The notes under the pieces are model-generated. The model worked only from the letters and a program-made list of their open reading frames with translations. It was not told where the DNA came from and did no database searches. 64,000 nt of DNA from Pedobacter fastidiosus (GTDB lineage Bacteria; Bacteroidota; Bacteroidia; Sphingobacteriales; Sphingobacteriaceae), in assembly GCF_014306625.1 (NCBI RefSeq), contig NZ_JACRYL010000004.1:186001-250000 (forward strand). Reading direction: 5' to 3'. Position numbers and translations under genes: made by a program. Of the stretch, positions 28,300 through 36,504 are shown piece by piece; positions within the stretch are counted from its first letter, which is position 1; every line of letters begins with the position of its first letter.

Positions 28300-28680
28300 A
28301 TGAAGAGGCTCTCAATTCTTTCCATTTTGCTACTTTTTGTTGTCTTACACTTTTCATGCGAAAAAGATGTTCAAACAAAAATGTGCTATCAAGTAAAATA
28401 CATTTCCGCTTATTGTCCAAATCAAGATGCTTCTTTAGTGAGCTTTACAGCTAAAAATAAAGATGCTACGCCAATATTAGATAGTAATGGAGATGTAATC
28501 GATTATCAAGCTGCATTGCTTAACGTTCCTGAAAAATTTAAAGTTCCAGGGAAAATTTTCTATGTAAAATACCATTATAAAGATGGCGAAGAAGAAAGTG
28601 TTCCTTGTCCGGCAATTACACTACCTGTAAAGGTTTTGTCTGCAGATGGAGTATCAGCAGAAGATTGTAATTCAAACTAA
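28300..28680 (+). CDS. Small lipoprotein of unknown function
   Basis: A 126-aa predicted lipoprotein (lipobox VLHFSCEKD). Four further cysteines lie in KMCYQVKYISAYCPNQ, EESVPCPAI and AEDCNSN. The pattern of short beta-like segments gives no recognisable domain. It has its own 143-bp upstream gap and is followed at once by a strong bidirectional hairpin. Gene status is good; function unknown. Confidence 0.72.
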   Translation: MKRLSILSILLLFVVLHFSCEKDVQTKMCYQVKYISAYCPNQDASLVSFTAKNKDATPILDSNGDVIDYQAALLNVPEKFKVPGKIFYVKYHYKDGEEESVPCPAITLPVKVLSADGVSAEDCNSN

Positions 28681-28682
28681 TT

Positions 28683-28730
28683 AAAAGCTGTTGTGTATTC
28701 CAGTTTATGGTAGCACAACAGCTTTTTTAA
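28683..28730. terminator. Bidirectional hairpin terminator
   Basis: AAAAGCTGTTGTG (28683-28695) pairs perfectly with CACAACAGCTTTT (28714-28726), flanked by A-rich and T-rich runs. It ends the rightward lipoprotein gene and the leftward M23 peptidase gene. Confidence 0.9.
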
Positions 28731-28731
28731 T

Positions 28732-29358
28732 TTATTTTACGTATTCCTTAATAAAGATTTGAGGGTTATAATACCTTTCATTCAATTGTGTTTTGTTCAT
28801 GGTAAGCCAGCTTGCACAGCCGTAATCATCAAACTTCTTTCTAATCTCTAAGTGAAGGTGATGATAGTCTCCACCATATTTTTTGCTTTCCGCAGGCGTA
28901 AATAATCTTGCTAGTTTAGTGTGTTCATTAACCTGCTGACCAGAGTTTACGTAAACTTCCTTTAAGTGTTTGTAGGTTGTAAACATAATGGTTCCATTTT
29001 TCAGTTGGTGCTTTATAACAACGGTACGTTGGTTTTCTGTTAAATGGATAGAGCAAACAACGCCATTTGCCATTGCAAATACACTTACTAATTTATCTTT
29101 CGGCTTTGCCGGATTAACATCTATAGCGGTGTGAATATGGCCTTTTAAAAAGCTATCGCGATGATCGCCAAAAATGCTAATGATTTTTAAGTTTTTTACA
29201 TTTTTGCGGTCTCCACCCTCGAAAGGCAAAAACCATTGATCGGCAATTTTAGCAGGAGCAACATCTACGTAATAGGGTTTCCATCGATTTTTATCGCTCT
29301 CTATGGTTGGCGTTTGAAAAAAAAATGCAGAAAAGAGAATAAAAAGAATTGATCTCAT
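28732..29358 (-). CDS. M23 family metallopeptidase, secreted
   Basis: A 208-aa exported LytM/M23 domain protein with a signal peptide (MRSILFILFSAFFFQT). The zinc-site motifs are present: HIHTAIDVNP (HxxxD) and HHLHLEI (HxH). VSVFAMANGVV and TYKHLKEVYVNSGQQV are typical of the beta-sheet core. It probably cuts peptide cross-links in peptidoglycan. Some family members are inactive regulators, but the full metal set is kept here. Confidence 0.88.
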   Translation of the reverse strand: MRSILFILFSAFFFQTPTIESDKNRWKPYYVDVAPAKIADQWFLPFEGGDRKNVKNLKIISIFGDHRDSFLKGHIHTAIDVNPAKPKDKLVSVFAMANGVVCSIHLTENQRTVVIKHQLKNGTIMFTTYKHLKEVYVNSGQQVNEHTKLARLFTPAESKKYGGDYHHLHLEIRKKFDDYGCASWLTMNKTQLNERYYNPQIFIKEYVK

Positions 29359-29482
29359 GCTTAGATTGGTTTAAAAAAACAAGATAAGATTTTATTCTTT
29401 ATGGTTGTTGATCAAACATCAATACTGAATCCTTGGTCCGTGTCTTCACGTACCAATATTTAGGCCTTCAATAATCTTCTAA

Positions 29483-30700
29483 TCATTTTTTCTTTAATTC
29501 AATTACTGTAATCTCTGGCCAAATACCAATCCGACCAGAAAAGCCAAGAAAGCCAAAACCTCTGTTTACATTAAGATATCTTCCGTTTTCGGTTTTGATA
29601 CCCGCCCAATGTTTGTAACGATATTTTACTGGACTCCATTTAATTCCGAAGGCTTCTATTCCAAACTGCATCCCGTGGGTATGGCCCGCTAAAGAAAGCT
29701 GAATTTTTGAAGGATTGTTTTTAACTTGGGCATCCCAATGAGAAGGATCGTGAGATAAAAGAATTTTGAAATCATCAACAGATGTGTTCTGTAATGCTTT
29801 TTTCAAATCGCCACGTTCTCCAAAACCTATTCCCCAGTTTTCTATTCCGGCAAGAATAATTTTTTGATCACCTTTGGTTAATTCTACGTGCTCATCCAAC
29901 AGCAATCTAAATCCCAGTTCTTTATGATAATCTTTTAATTGTTGGAGATTTTGAGTTTTAGCCAACTCTGATGGCCACTTTACATAGTCGCCATAATCGT
30001 GATTTCCTAGAACAGAGAATTGCCCGAAAGGTGCTTTAATTTGCGAGAAATGGCCAATATAAGGTTTAATCTCTTCTGAAGCATTGTTTACCAAATCACC
30101 TGTAAAAACAAATAGATCGCTCTTTTGAGCATTAATCATATCAATTCCTTTCTGTACCGCTTTTGGATTTGTAAAACTTCCGGCGTGTACATCAGAGATT
30201 TGAGTTAAAGTAAAGCCATCAAAATTTGATGGTAAATCATCAAAATATAAAGTATGCTTAATCACTCGGTACGCATATTTCCCTTGGGTAATTCCGTAAG
30301 CAAACAAAGCAATGGTTAAGCAGAACATTACAAAAGCAATATCTACCCAATAATTGCTTCTTGTTAGCCAATGATAACCTTCAGCTTGGAAATTTGAGGT
30401 AAGTGCTAAAACAAATCTATAGAAATCGCCCAAGAGCAGAAATAAAGCAAAAACAAACTCCGCAACAAAAACAATTAAAAAGGCGTGACTAACAATCTGA
30501 AAAAAACGATTCATGCCTTGAATCCGCATTTGTTGGATGGCATAAAAAAGCGTAAAGGTTAAGCCAACAATGAAAATCCAAAAAATAGGACTTAAATATG
30601 TAGAACTATTTAAGGTGCTTAAGCCAGATAAAACGTAAGCATTAAGCGCTAAAAATAATAGGGTAATTATGAGGATTGGTAATAAACTGAGTCTTTTCAT
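29483..30700 (-). CDS. Membrane-anchored metallophosphoesterase
   Basis: A 405-aa protein with four N-terminal membrane helices and a C-terminal calcineurin-like phosphoesterase domain: ISDVHAGSF, FTGDLVNN, VLGNHDYGDY, LLSHDPSHW and LAGHTHGMQFG are the five metal-site blocks. I take the ATG at 30700 (MKRLSLLPI) as the start; a TTG 12 bases further up extends the frame but adds only MHFL. Relatives include UDP-2,3-diacylglucosamine hydrolase-like and YkuE-like enzymes; the substrate here is unknown. Confidence 0.88.
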   Translation of the reverse strand: MKRLSLLPILIITLLFLALNAYVLSGLSTLNSSTYLSPIFWIFIVGLTFTLFYAIQQMRIQGMNRFFQIVSHAFLIVFVAEFVFALFLLLGDFYRFVLALTSNFQAEGYHWLTRSNYWVDIAFVMFCLTIALFAYGITQGKYAYRVIKHTLYFDDLPSNFDGFTLTQISDVHAGSFTNPKAVQKGIDMINAQKSDLFVFTGDLVNNASEEIKPYIGHFSQIKAPFGQFSVLGNHDYGDYVKWPSELAKTQNLQQLKDYHKELGFRLLLDEHVELTKGDQKIILAGIENWGIGFGERGDLKKALQNTSVDDFKILLSHDPSHWDAQVKNNPSKIQLSLAGHTHGMQFGIEAFGIKWSPVKYRYKHWAGIKTENGRYLNVNRGFGFLGFSGRIGIWPEITVIELKKK

Positions 30701-30800
30701 TAAAAAATGCAATTAAAATTTAAGTAAAATTAGATTTTAAACGCAGATTAAAATGCTTGTAAGCTGTGGTTTACGTATTTTGACTGTTGTTTGATTAATG

Positions 30801-32573
30801 TTAATTCGCTTTAGTCCACTTAATCATTACCGATCTTAAATCATCAAGTGTAAAGGGTTTTGCCAAAAAATCTTTCATTCCAGCATTTAAACAAGCATCT
30901 TTATCCGTTTGCATGGCATTGGCACTGCATCCAATTATAACAGGAGGCTGAACGTTTCTTGATTCATATTGCTTCAAAATTTCTGATGTTGCGGTTAAGC
31001 CATCCATTTCTGGCATTTGCATATCCATTAAAATTATATTGAAATGTTCCTCATCTACTTTTTCTACAGCCTCAACGCCATTATTGGCAATCTCATATTT
31101 ATAACCAGATTTTTGAAGCATTTTTGAAACTACAATCTGATTAAAAACATTATCCTCAGCTATTAAAATGCGCATTCCAGCTATGGGAAGATTATTTTTA
31201 TTTGGAATAAGGTTTGTGTTTTTGGCTAACAAACTTGTATGATAGGCTTCTACCGGAATTGTAAAAGTAAATGCAGAACCCACATTTATTTGGCTTACAG
31301 CAGCAATTTCTCCGCCCATCATTTCTGCAAGTTTCCTGCAAATAAGTAAGCCTAAGCCGGCTCCACCAAATTTTCTGGTAATGGTTGGGTTAATTTGAGA
31401 AAAAGGTAAGAAAAGTTTTTTTATATCCTCCTCGGCAATTCCGATTCCTGTATCTTTTAATATGGAAGTAAGAAAGCCTCTGCCATTTTGAATAGAATAT
31501 TTTACAATCAGCTTAACATATCCTGATTCTGTAAACTTGACGGCATTGCTTAATAAGTTGATTATGATTTGTTTGTATCGAATTTCATCTGTAATAATAT
31601 ATTCTGGCGTGGTCGATTCTACTTCTAGAATTAAGCTTATATTCTTCTTGCTGAAAAGAGGTTTTACAATATCTTCCGCATCTTTAATGCAATTTCTAAA
31701 TTCAAATGGATGGTTATGGATTTCCATTTTATTCGCTTCAATTCGTGAAATATCGAGTAAATCATTCACAATATCAATCATGATACTGTTACTTGCCTGC
31801 AAAGTATTTAAAAGTTCGGATTGCTCGGTGTCCAGTTTAGTTAATTTTAAAAGTTCAGATGCACCAGTTATGCCGTTTAATGGTGTTCTAATTTCATGAC
31901 TCATATTGGCCAGAAATCTCGATTTAGCCTTGGTAGAAGATTCTGCCTCTTCTTTGGCAATTAACAGTTCTTGTTGAGACATTTCCAAGCGTTGTTTACT
32001 TTTCGTTAAAAGAAAACGTTCATAATCTGATACTTTTCTGTACACGATTAACATGAAAATCATCATGAAAGAAATATTCAAGAAAGCGAAAATTAAATCG
32101 AAATTTCTAGCAGAATCATTTGGGTAGGGAGTAATTAATGATGGAAAAATATGCTCTAAAACAATGCAAGATCCAGCAGTAGCAATAAAAAAAAAGACAA
32201 ATAATAATTGAAATTTTTTTGAAAGCGAGAGAATCGCAACGCTTAAATAAAATATTAAAAAAACTGGTGTAGAGCCAAGTGAGCCTCCATTTAAAAACCA
32301 CGATGGAAACATGGTTATGCAATTGAAAATGAAATACCAAAATCGGCCGTTTTCCGAAATTTTATCTTGTAGTGCAAAATAGTAAAACGTGGAATGAACA
32401 ATAATGTAGAAAATAATTAATAAGTTATTTAGCCAGGTTAATCCTAAAATTAAATTGCAAATTATGCTAATGGCAGAAACAATAACCAGGCATAAGCAAA
32501 GAACTGCGAACAACTTTGATTCGATGCTAATTTTACGATTCCCAATATTTAATAGACTGATATTTTTTAGCAT
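30801..32573 (-). CDS. Hybrid sensor histidine kinase/response regulator
   Basis: A 590-aa hybrid kinase. About six N-terminal membrane helices form the sensor, then a coiled coil, a HisKA domain with the phosphoacceptor in [15 protein letters not shown], an ATPase domain ([31 protein letters not shown]) and a C-terminal receiver domain with the aspartate in [14 protein letters not shown] place the start at the ATG at 32573; the frame extends 18 codons to a TTG at 32627. No HTH or output domain is present, so a separate regulator must exist. It is divergent from the Rrf2 gene. Confidence 0.92.
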   Translation of the reverse strand: MLKNISLLNIGNRKISIESKLFAVLCLCLVIVSAISIICNLILGLTWLNNLLIIFYIIVHSTFYYFALQDKISENGRFWYFIFNCITMFPSWFLNGGSLGSTPVFLIFYLSVAILSLSKKFQLLFVFFFIATAGSCIVLEHIFPSLITPYPNDSARNFDLIFAFLNISFMMIFMLIVYRKVSDYERFLLTKSKQRLEMSQQELLIAKEEAESSTKAKSRFLANMSHEIRTPLNGITGASELLKLTKLDTEQSELLNTLQASNSIMIDIVNDLLDISRIEANKMEIHNHPFEFRNCIKDAEDIVKPLFSKKNISLILEVESTTPEYIITDEIRYKQIIINLLSNAVKFTESGYVKLIVKYSIQNGRGFLTSILKDTGIGIAEEDIKKLFLPFSQINPTITRKFGGAGLGLLICRKLAEMMGGEIAAVSQINVGSAFTFTIPVEAYHTSLLAKNTNLIPNKNNLPIAGMRILIAEDNVFNQIVVSKMLQKSGYKYEIANNGVEAVEKVDEEHFNIILMDMQMPEMDGLTATSEILKQYESRNVQPPVIIGCSANAMQTDKDACLNAGMKDFLAKPFTLDDLRSVMIKWTKAN

Positions 32574-32660
32574 TAAAAGTTGTTTTTTAGATAAATATAA
32601 AGAATTGCAGTAATTTTTGTACGTCAATAAATATTTACTGTTAATCGTTGTATTTATCGC

Positions 32661-32694
32661 TTGTTTTATATATTACATACTTTTATTAGCTTTG
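32661..32694 (+). promoter_or_regulatory. Promoter of the Rrf2 gene
   Basis: TAGCTTTG (32687-32694) fits the Bacteroidota -7 box TAnnTTTG; TTG (32661-32663) is a possible -33 element 23 bases upstream. The -7 box ends only 7 bases before the ATG, so the transcript would start at or next to the start codon. Confidence 0.5.
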
Positions 32695-32701
32695 TGCAAA
32701 T

Positions 32702-33148
32702 ATGCTATCCAAAAAAACAAAATACGCCATCAAAGCACTTGTTGCACTTGGCAAAAATATAGAAAAACCGCCAATGCAAATCTCGAAAATTGCAGAGGAA
32801 GAGCATATCCCTAAAAAATTCTTAGAACAAATTCTTTTAGATTTACGTAACGCAGGCTTTTTATATAGTAAAAAAGGTGCTGGAGGTGGTTACAGTTTGA
32901 ACAAAAAACCAGAAGAAATCTTATTGGTACACGTAATGCGAGTTACTGATGGTCCAATTGCGATGGTTCCCTGTGCCAGTTTAAATTTTTATCATAAATG
33001 TGATGAATGCGTAGATGAAAAAACTTGTGGAATTAGAAGTGCATTTATCGATGTTAGAGATGCTACACTTAAGGTTTTAACCGAAACCAGCATTGCTGAT
33101 GTAATTGGTAGAGAAGATACCCTAAAGCTAGGAATCGATAATCTTTAA
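32702..33148 (+). CDS. Rrf2-family transcriptional regulator
   Basis: A 148-aa Rrf2 regulator. The winged helix opens the protein (LSKKTKYAIKALVAL, ISKIAEEEHIPKKFLEQILL, GAGGGYSLNKKPEEI). Cysteines C91, C100, C103 and C109 (PCASLNFYHKCDECVDEKTC) could bind an Fe-S cluster as in IscR-type members, although the spacing differs. It lies directly upstream of the sulfite reductase operon in the same direction, so a role as sulfur-assimilation regulator (CymR/CysR-like) is inferred. Confidence 0.9.
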   Translation: MLSKKTKYAIKALVALGKNIEKPPMQISKIAEEEHIPKKFLEQILLDLRNAGFLYSKKGAGGGYSLNKKPEEILLVHVMRVTDGPIAMVPCASLNFYHKCDECVDEKTCGIRSAFIDVRDATLKVLTETSIADVIGREDTLKLGIDNL

Positions 33149-33161
33149 AATCTAGATTTCT

Positions 33162-33269
33162 CGTCATTGCGAGGCACGAAGCAATCCTACAACTCTGGCT
33201 AATTGAAAATTTAATTCATCCGTTTGTTTCAAACAGATTGCTTTGCAAATTATCTGCATGGCAATGACG
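33162..33269. repeat. REP-like inverted-repeat element
   Basis: A 108-bp element with end arms CGTCATTGCGAGGCACGAAG...(33162-33186) and GATTGCTTTGC...GCAATGACG (33236-33269). CGTCATTGC at the left end is the exact inverse of GCAATGACG at the right end, and GCAATC/GATTGC form an inner pair. This matches a palindromic repeat common in Bacteroidota spacers. It may act as a terminator for the Rrf2 gene. Confidence 0.8.
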
Positions 33270-33330
33270 ACAGTATATTAAATTTTCTTTATTAAGAATT
33301 CCCAATAAAGTCATTAAATAATCTTTTTTA

Positions 33331-33369
33331 ATAAAAATTACGACTATTCCTATATACTTTATATATTTG
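33331..33369 (+). promoter_or_regulatory. Sulfur-operon promoter element (copy 1)
   Basis: Contains CCTATATACTTTATATATTT and the -7-like TATATTTG (33362-33369). Over 40 bases (33331-33370) it matches 44191-44230 at 34 positions. The TATATA-CTT-TATATA core is an inverted repeat. It lies ~160 bp upstream of the sulfite reductase gene and is a candidate Rrf2-controlled promoter; no gene is seen in the 33149-33531 gap. Confidence 0.65.
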
Positions 33370-33531
33370 GCAGATGAACTTCAGTTTTATACAGAATCAA
33401 ATTTCTACCCACATGATGTGCTATTGTTGTAAAACAAAGTAGAAGAGGGTATTTTAATAATTTATAGGTATAAAATATTGGATGCTTCTCAGTAAAAGAG
33501 AGGCATTTTTTGAATAAAGCTAACAACACAT

Positions 33532-35622
33532 ATGCAAAGTTTCAGAACAGAACTCGAAAACAATATTGTCGAGCAGGACATTATCGATTTAGAGAATAAG
33601 ATTAAGGCTTTTCGCGATGGAACCATTCACGATGAGAAATTTAGAAGTTTACGTTTAGCTCGTGGAGTTTACGGACAAAGACAGCCAGGCGTACAAATGA
33701 TTCGCATTAAGTTGCCCTTTGGAAAAGTAACCTTTAAGCAACTTTTGCGCATTGCCAATATTGCTGATGAATATGGAAGTGGAAACCTTCACTTAACAAC
33801 CCGTCAGGATATTCAATTGCACTATGTAAGTTTAGATAGAACACCAGAGCTTTGGGCAAAGCTAGAGCAAGATGATATTACGCTTCGCGAGGCTTGCGGA
33901 AATACCGTTCGGAATGTTACTGCATCACCAAATTCTGGAATTGATGCCGATGAACCTTTCGATGTTTCGCCTTATGCACACGCAGTTTTCAAATACTTTT
34001 TACGGAATCCGATTTGCCAGGAAATGGGCAGAAAGATCAAGATTTCATTCTCATCAAGCGATAAGGACACAGCTTTTAGTTACATTCATGATTTAGGATT
34101 TATTCCAAAAATTGATGAAAATGGTGAACGTGGCTTTAAGGTTCTATTTGCAGGTGGTTTGGGTGCACAACCTTTTCTGGCCAATGCCGTTCACGAATTT
34201 TTGCCCGAAGATCAATTGATTCCTTTCACCGAATCGGTTCTACGTGTTTTCGATCGTTACGGTGAACGTACCAATAGAAACAAGGCTCGCTTAAAATATT
34301 TAGTTCAAAAATTGGGTTTAGATGAAGTTTTACGTTTGGTTGCTGAAGAGCGTATTGCCAATAAAGTGAAAACTTTCAAAATAGACACCACAACAGTTCC
34401 TCAGCCCATTTTGCCTTTAGAGCAAAATTATACCGAGGTTGAAATCTTAAACGAAACCCATTATAAGCATTGGTTGGCTACAAATGTAGTGGAACAAAAA
34501 CAAGCTGGATTTTATGGCGTTTACGTTAAAGTTCAGGTTGGCGATATTAAAACAGACAAAGCTCGTGCTTTTGTAGATGCCATTAGACTTTACGTTGCTG
34601 ATGAAATCAGGATTACTCAAAATCAAGGCTTGTTATTAAAATTTGTACGCAAAGAAGCGTTGCCTTCATTGTATTCGTCCTTAAATAAAATTGGTTATAC
34701 AACCGCAGGCTTTGATAGTTTGGCAGATATAACCACTTGTCCAGGAACTGATACCTGTAATTTGGGGATCTCCAATTCAATGACTTTGGCTGAAGTTTTG
34801 GAAGATGTAATTTATACCGATTTTCCAGAATTAATCTATGAGAAAAACATCAAGATAAAAATAAGTGGCTGTATGAATTCTTGCGGTCAGCATGGTTTGG
34901 CAGAAATTGGTTTTCATGGAAGTTCTGTTAAAGCCGATGGAAAAGTTGTTCCCGCAGTGCAGGTTATGCTTGGTGGGGGAACAGTTGGAAACGGTGTTGG
35001 TAGAGTTGCAGAACGTGTAATTAAAGTTCCATCGAAAAGAGCAACTAGCGTTTTGCATTTCATTTTAAATGATTTCAAAGCCAATAACTTAGAAGATGAA
35101 AACTTCCATCAGTATTATGATAGAAAGGGTAAAGATCATTTTTATCAACTGTTGAAACCATTGGCAGATTTAACCAATCTTCAGGATGAGGAATTTGTAG
35201 ATTGGGGGCATGTAGAGCAATTTGCAACGGCCATTGGTGTTGGAGAATGTGCCGGTGTGGTAATAGATTTGGTAGCTACGCTATTGTTAGAGTCTGACGA
35301 GAAATTTGGATGGGCACAACAAAATCTAGAGAAAAAAGCTTATGCTGATGCTATTTATCATACTTACAGCACATTCGTTAGTGCAGCAAAAGCATTGCTT
35401 TTGGATAAAAATGTAAACAGCAGTACACAAGTTGGCGTAATCAGAGAGTTTGATAATCACTATGTAGAAACGGGCGAATTCGATTTGCCGACAAACTTTT
35501 CAGATTTGGTTTTGCAAATCAACAAAAACGAACCGACAGCAGAATTTGCAGAGAAATATTTTAACGAGGCTGATGCTTTTTTAAGCCAGATTAAGGAAAA
35601 AAGAGCAGTAGCAGTGAAGTAG
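33532..35622 (+). CDS. Siroheme-dependent sulfite (nitrite/sulfite) reductase
   Basis: A 696-aa hemoprotein of the ferredoxin-type assimilatory sulfite/nitrite reductase family, reducing sulfite to sulfide in the cytoplasm. Two half-domains repeat in tandem. The siroheme/[4Fe-4S] ligands are C403 and C409 (TTCPGTDTC) and C447 and C451 (SGCMNSCGQHG). LTTRQDIQLHYV and RNVTASP match substrate-site regions. Neighbouring siroheme-synthesis and APS reductase genes favour sulfite over nitrite as substrate. The C-terminal ~130 residues extend past the core and look helical (HEPN-like, as often annotated). Confidence 0.92.
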   Translation: MQSFRTELENNIVEQDIIDLENKIKAFRDGTIHDEKFRSLRLARGVYGQRQPGVQMIRIKLPFGKVTFKQLLRIANIADEYGSGNLHLTTRQDIQLHYVSLDRTPELWAKLEQDDITLREACGNTVRNVTASPNSGIDADEPFDVSPYAHAVFKYFLRNPICQEMGRKIKISFSSSDKDTAFSYIHDLGFIPKIDENGERGFKVLFAGGLGAQPFLANAVHEFLPEDQLIPFTESVLRVFDRYGERTNRNKARLKYLVQKLGLDEVLRLVAEERIANKVKTFKIDTTTVPQPILPLEQNYTEVEILNETHYKHWLATNVVEQKQAGFYGVYVKVQVGDIKTDKARAFVDAIRLYVADEIRITQNQGLLLKFVRKEALPSLYSSLNKIGYTTAGFDSLADITTCPGTDTCNLGISNSMTLAEVLEDVIYTDFPELIYEKNIKIKISGCMNSCGQHGLAEIGFHGSSVKADGKVVPAVQVMLGGGTVGNGVGRVAERVIKVPSKRATSVLHFILNDFKANNLEDENFHQYYDRKGKDHFYQLLKPLADLTNLQDEEFVDWGHVEQFATAIGVGECAGVVIDLVATLLLESDEKFGWAQQNLEKKAYADAIYHTYSTFVSAAKALLLDKNVNSSTQVGVIREFDNHYVETGEFDLPTNFSDLVLQINKNEPTAEFAEKYFNEADAFLSQIKEKRAVAVK

Positions 35623-35733
35623 ATTTGAGAGATTTGATATGAGATTTGAAAACTTTTTAAGCGCCAAACGTAATATGCCAAACGCTTTTAATTCACTCAT
35701 TCAAAAAGCACTCATTCAATAATTTAAAAAATT
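35623..35733. repeat. Spacer with GAGATTTGATATGAGATTTG-type repeat
   Basis: Short direct repeats GAGATTTGA/GAGATTTGAA at 35626-35652, the same type as seen at 40066-40221, followed by two CACTCATTCA repeats near 35694-35719. No ORF. Confidence 0.5.
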
Positions 35734-36504
35734 ATGATTAATCAAAATAAAGAATCAAAAATTACACTTTTAGGCGCTGGTCCGGGCGATCCTGATTTAC
35801 TTACGCTAAAAGGTGTTAAGGCACTACAAACAGCTGATGTGGTATTGTATGATGCTTTAACAAATGAAGCATTATTGGAACATGCTCCAGCTGATGCGAT
35901 TAAAGTTTATGTAGGTAAACGCTCTGGAGAACATTCTTACCCTCAAGATACCATCAATAAATTAATGATTGATTACGCATTAAATTACGGGCATGTTGTG
36001 CGGTTAAAAGGTGGCGATCCATTTGTTTTTGGAAGAGGATATGAGGAATTGGATTACGCGGCGTCTTATAGCATTCCGGTAAGTGTAATTCCAGGTATTT
36101 CGAGTTCAATCGGCGTTCCAGGTTTACAGCAAATTCCGGTTACGCACCGCGGAATGAGCGAAAGTTTCTGGGTAATTACAGGCACAACAACTTCTGGTGA
36201 GGTATCAAATGATATTTATCATGCGGCGCAATCAAATGCGACTGTAGTTGTTTTGATGGGATTGAAAAAATTATCTAAAATTGTAGAAATTTTTAAAGCT
36301 GCTGGTAAAGGTAATTTGCCAACGGCTGTGGTTCAAAATGGCTCGGCTGAGGATGAGAAATTAGTGGTAGGAATAATAGATACCATTGAAAATTTAGTGG
36401 CACAAGAAAATGTTAAAGCCCCAGCACTGTTAATATTTGGAGAAGTGGTTTCCCTTCATCCATCGTTTAAAACTTTAGTTAAACAATATGCAGCTATCTC
36501 CTAA
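35734..36504 (+). CDS. cobA: Uroporphyrinogen-III C-methyltransferase (siroheme synthesis)
   Basis: A 256-aa SAM-dependent methyltransferase making precorrin-2 from uroporphyrinogen III, the first step to siroheme. Family motifs are intact: LGAGPGDPDLLTLKG, RLKGGDPFVFGRGYEE, VIPGISSSIGVPG and PVTHRGMSESFWVITG. It lies 111 bp after sulfite reductase, its siroheme client, and overlaps the next gene by 17 bp, showing tight coupling with the precorrin-2 dehydrogenase domain. Confidence 0.95.
   Translation: MINQNKESKITLLGAGPGDPDLLTLKGVKALQTADVVLYDALTNEALLEHAPADAIKVYVGKRSGEHSYPQDTINKLMIDYALNYGHVVRLKGGDPFVFGRGYEELDYAASYSIPVSVIPGISSSIGVPGLQQIPVTHRGMSESFWVITGTTTSGEVSNDIYHAAQSNATVVVLMGLKKLSKIVEIFKAAGKGNLPTAVVQNGSAEDEKLVVGIIDTIENLVAQENVKAPALLIFGEVVSLHPSFKTLVKQYAAIS

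Noticed and set aside
30701..30712. TTG start for the metallophosphoesterase
   Set aside because: The ATG at 30700 gives a normal membrane-protein N-terminus; the upstream TTG adds only four residues.
32617..32814. Rightward open frame overlapping the Rrf2 start
   Set aside because: Different frame from the well-supported Rrf2 gene; its hydrophobic start comes from the AT-rich promoter.
33300..33531. Riboswitch (SAM or similar) before sulfite reductase
   Set aside because: No recognisable conserved aptamer core or terminator arrangement; the signal seen is a promoter-type element.
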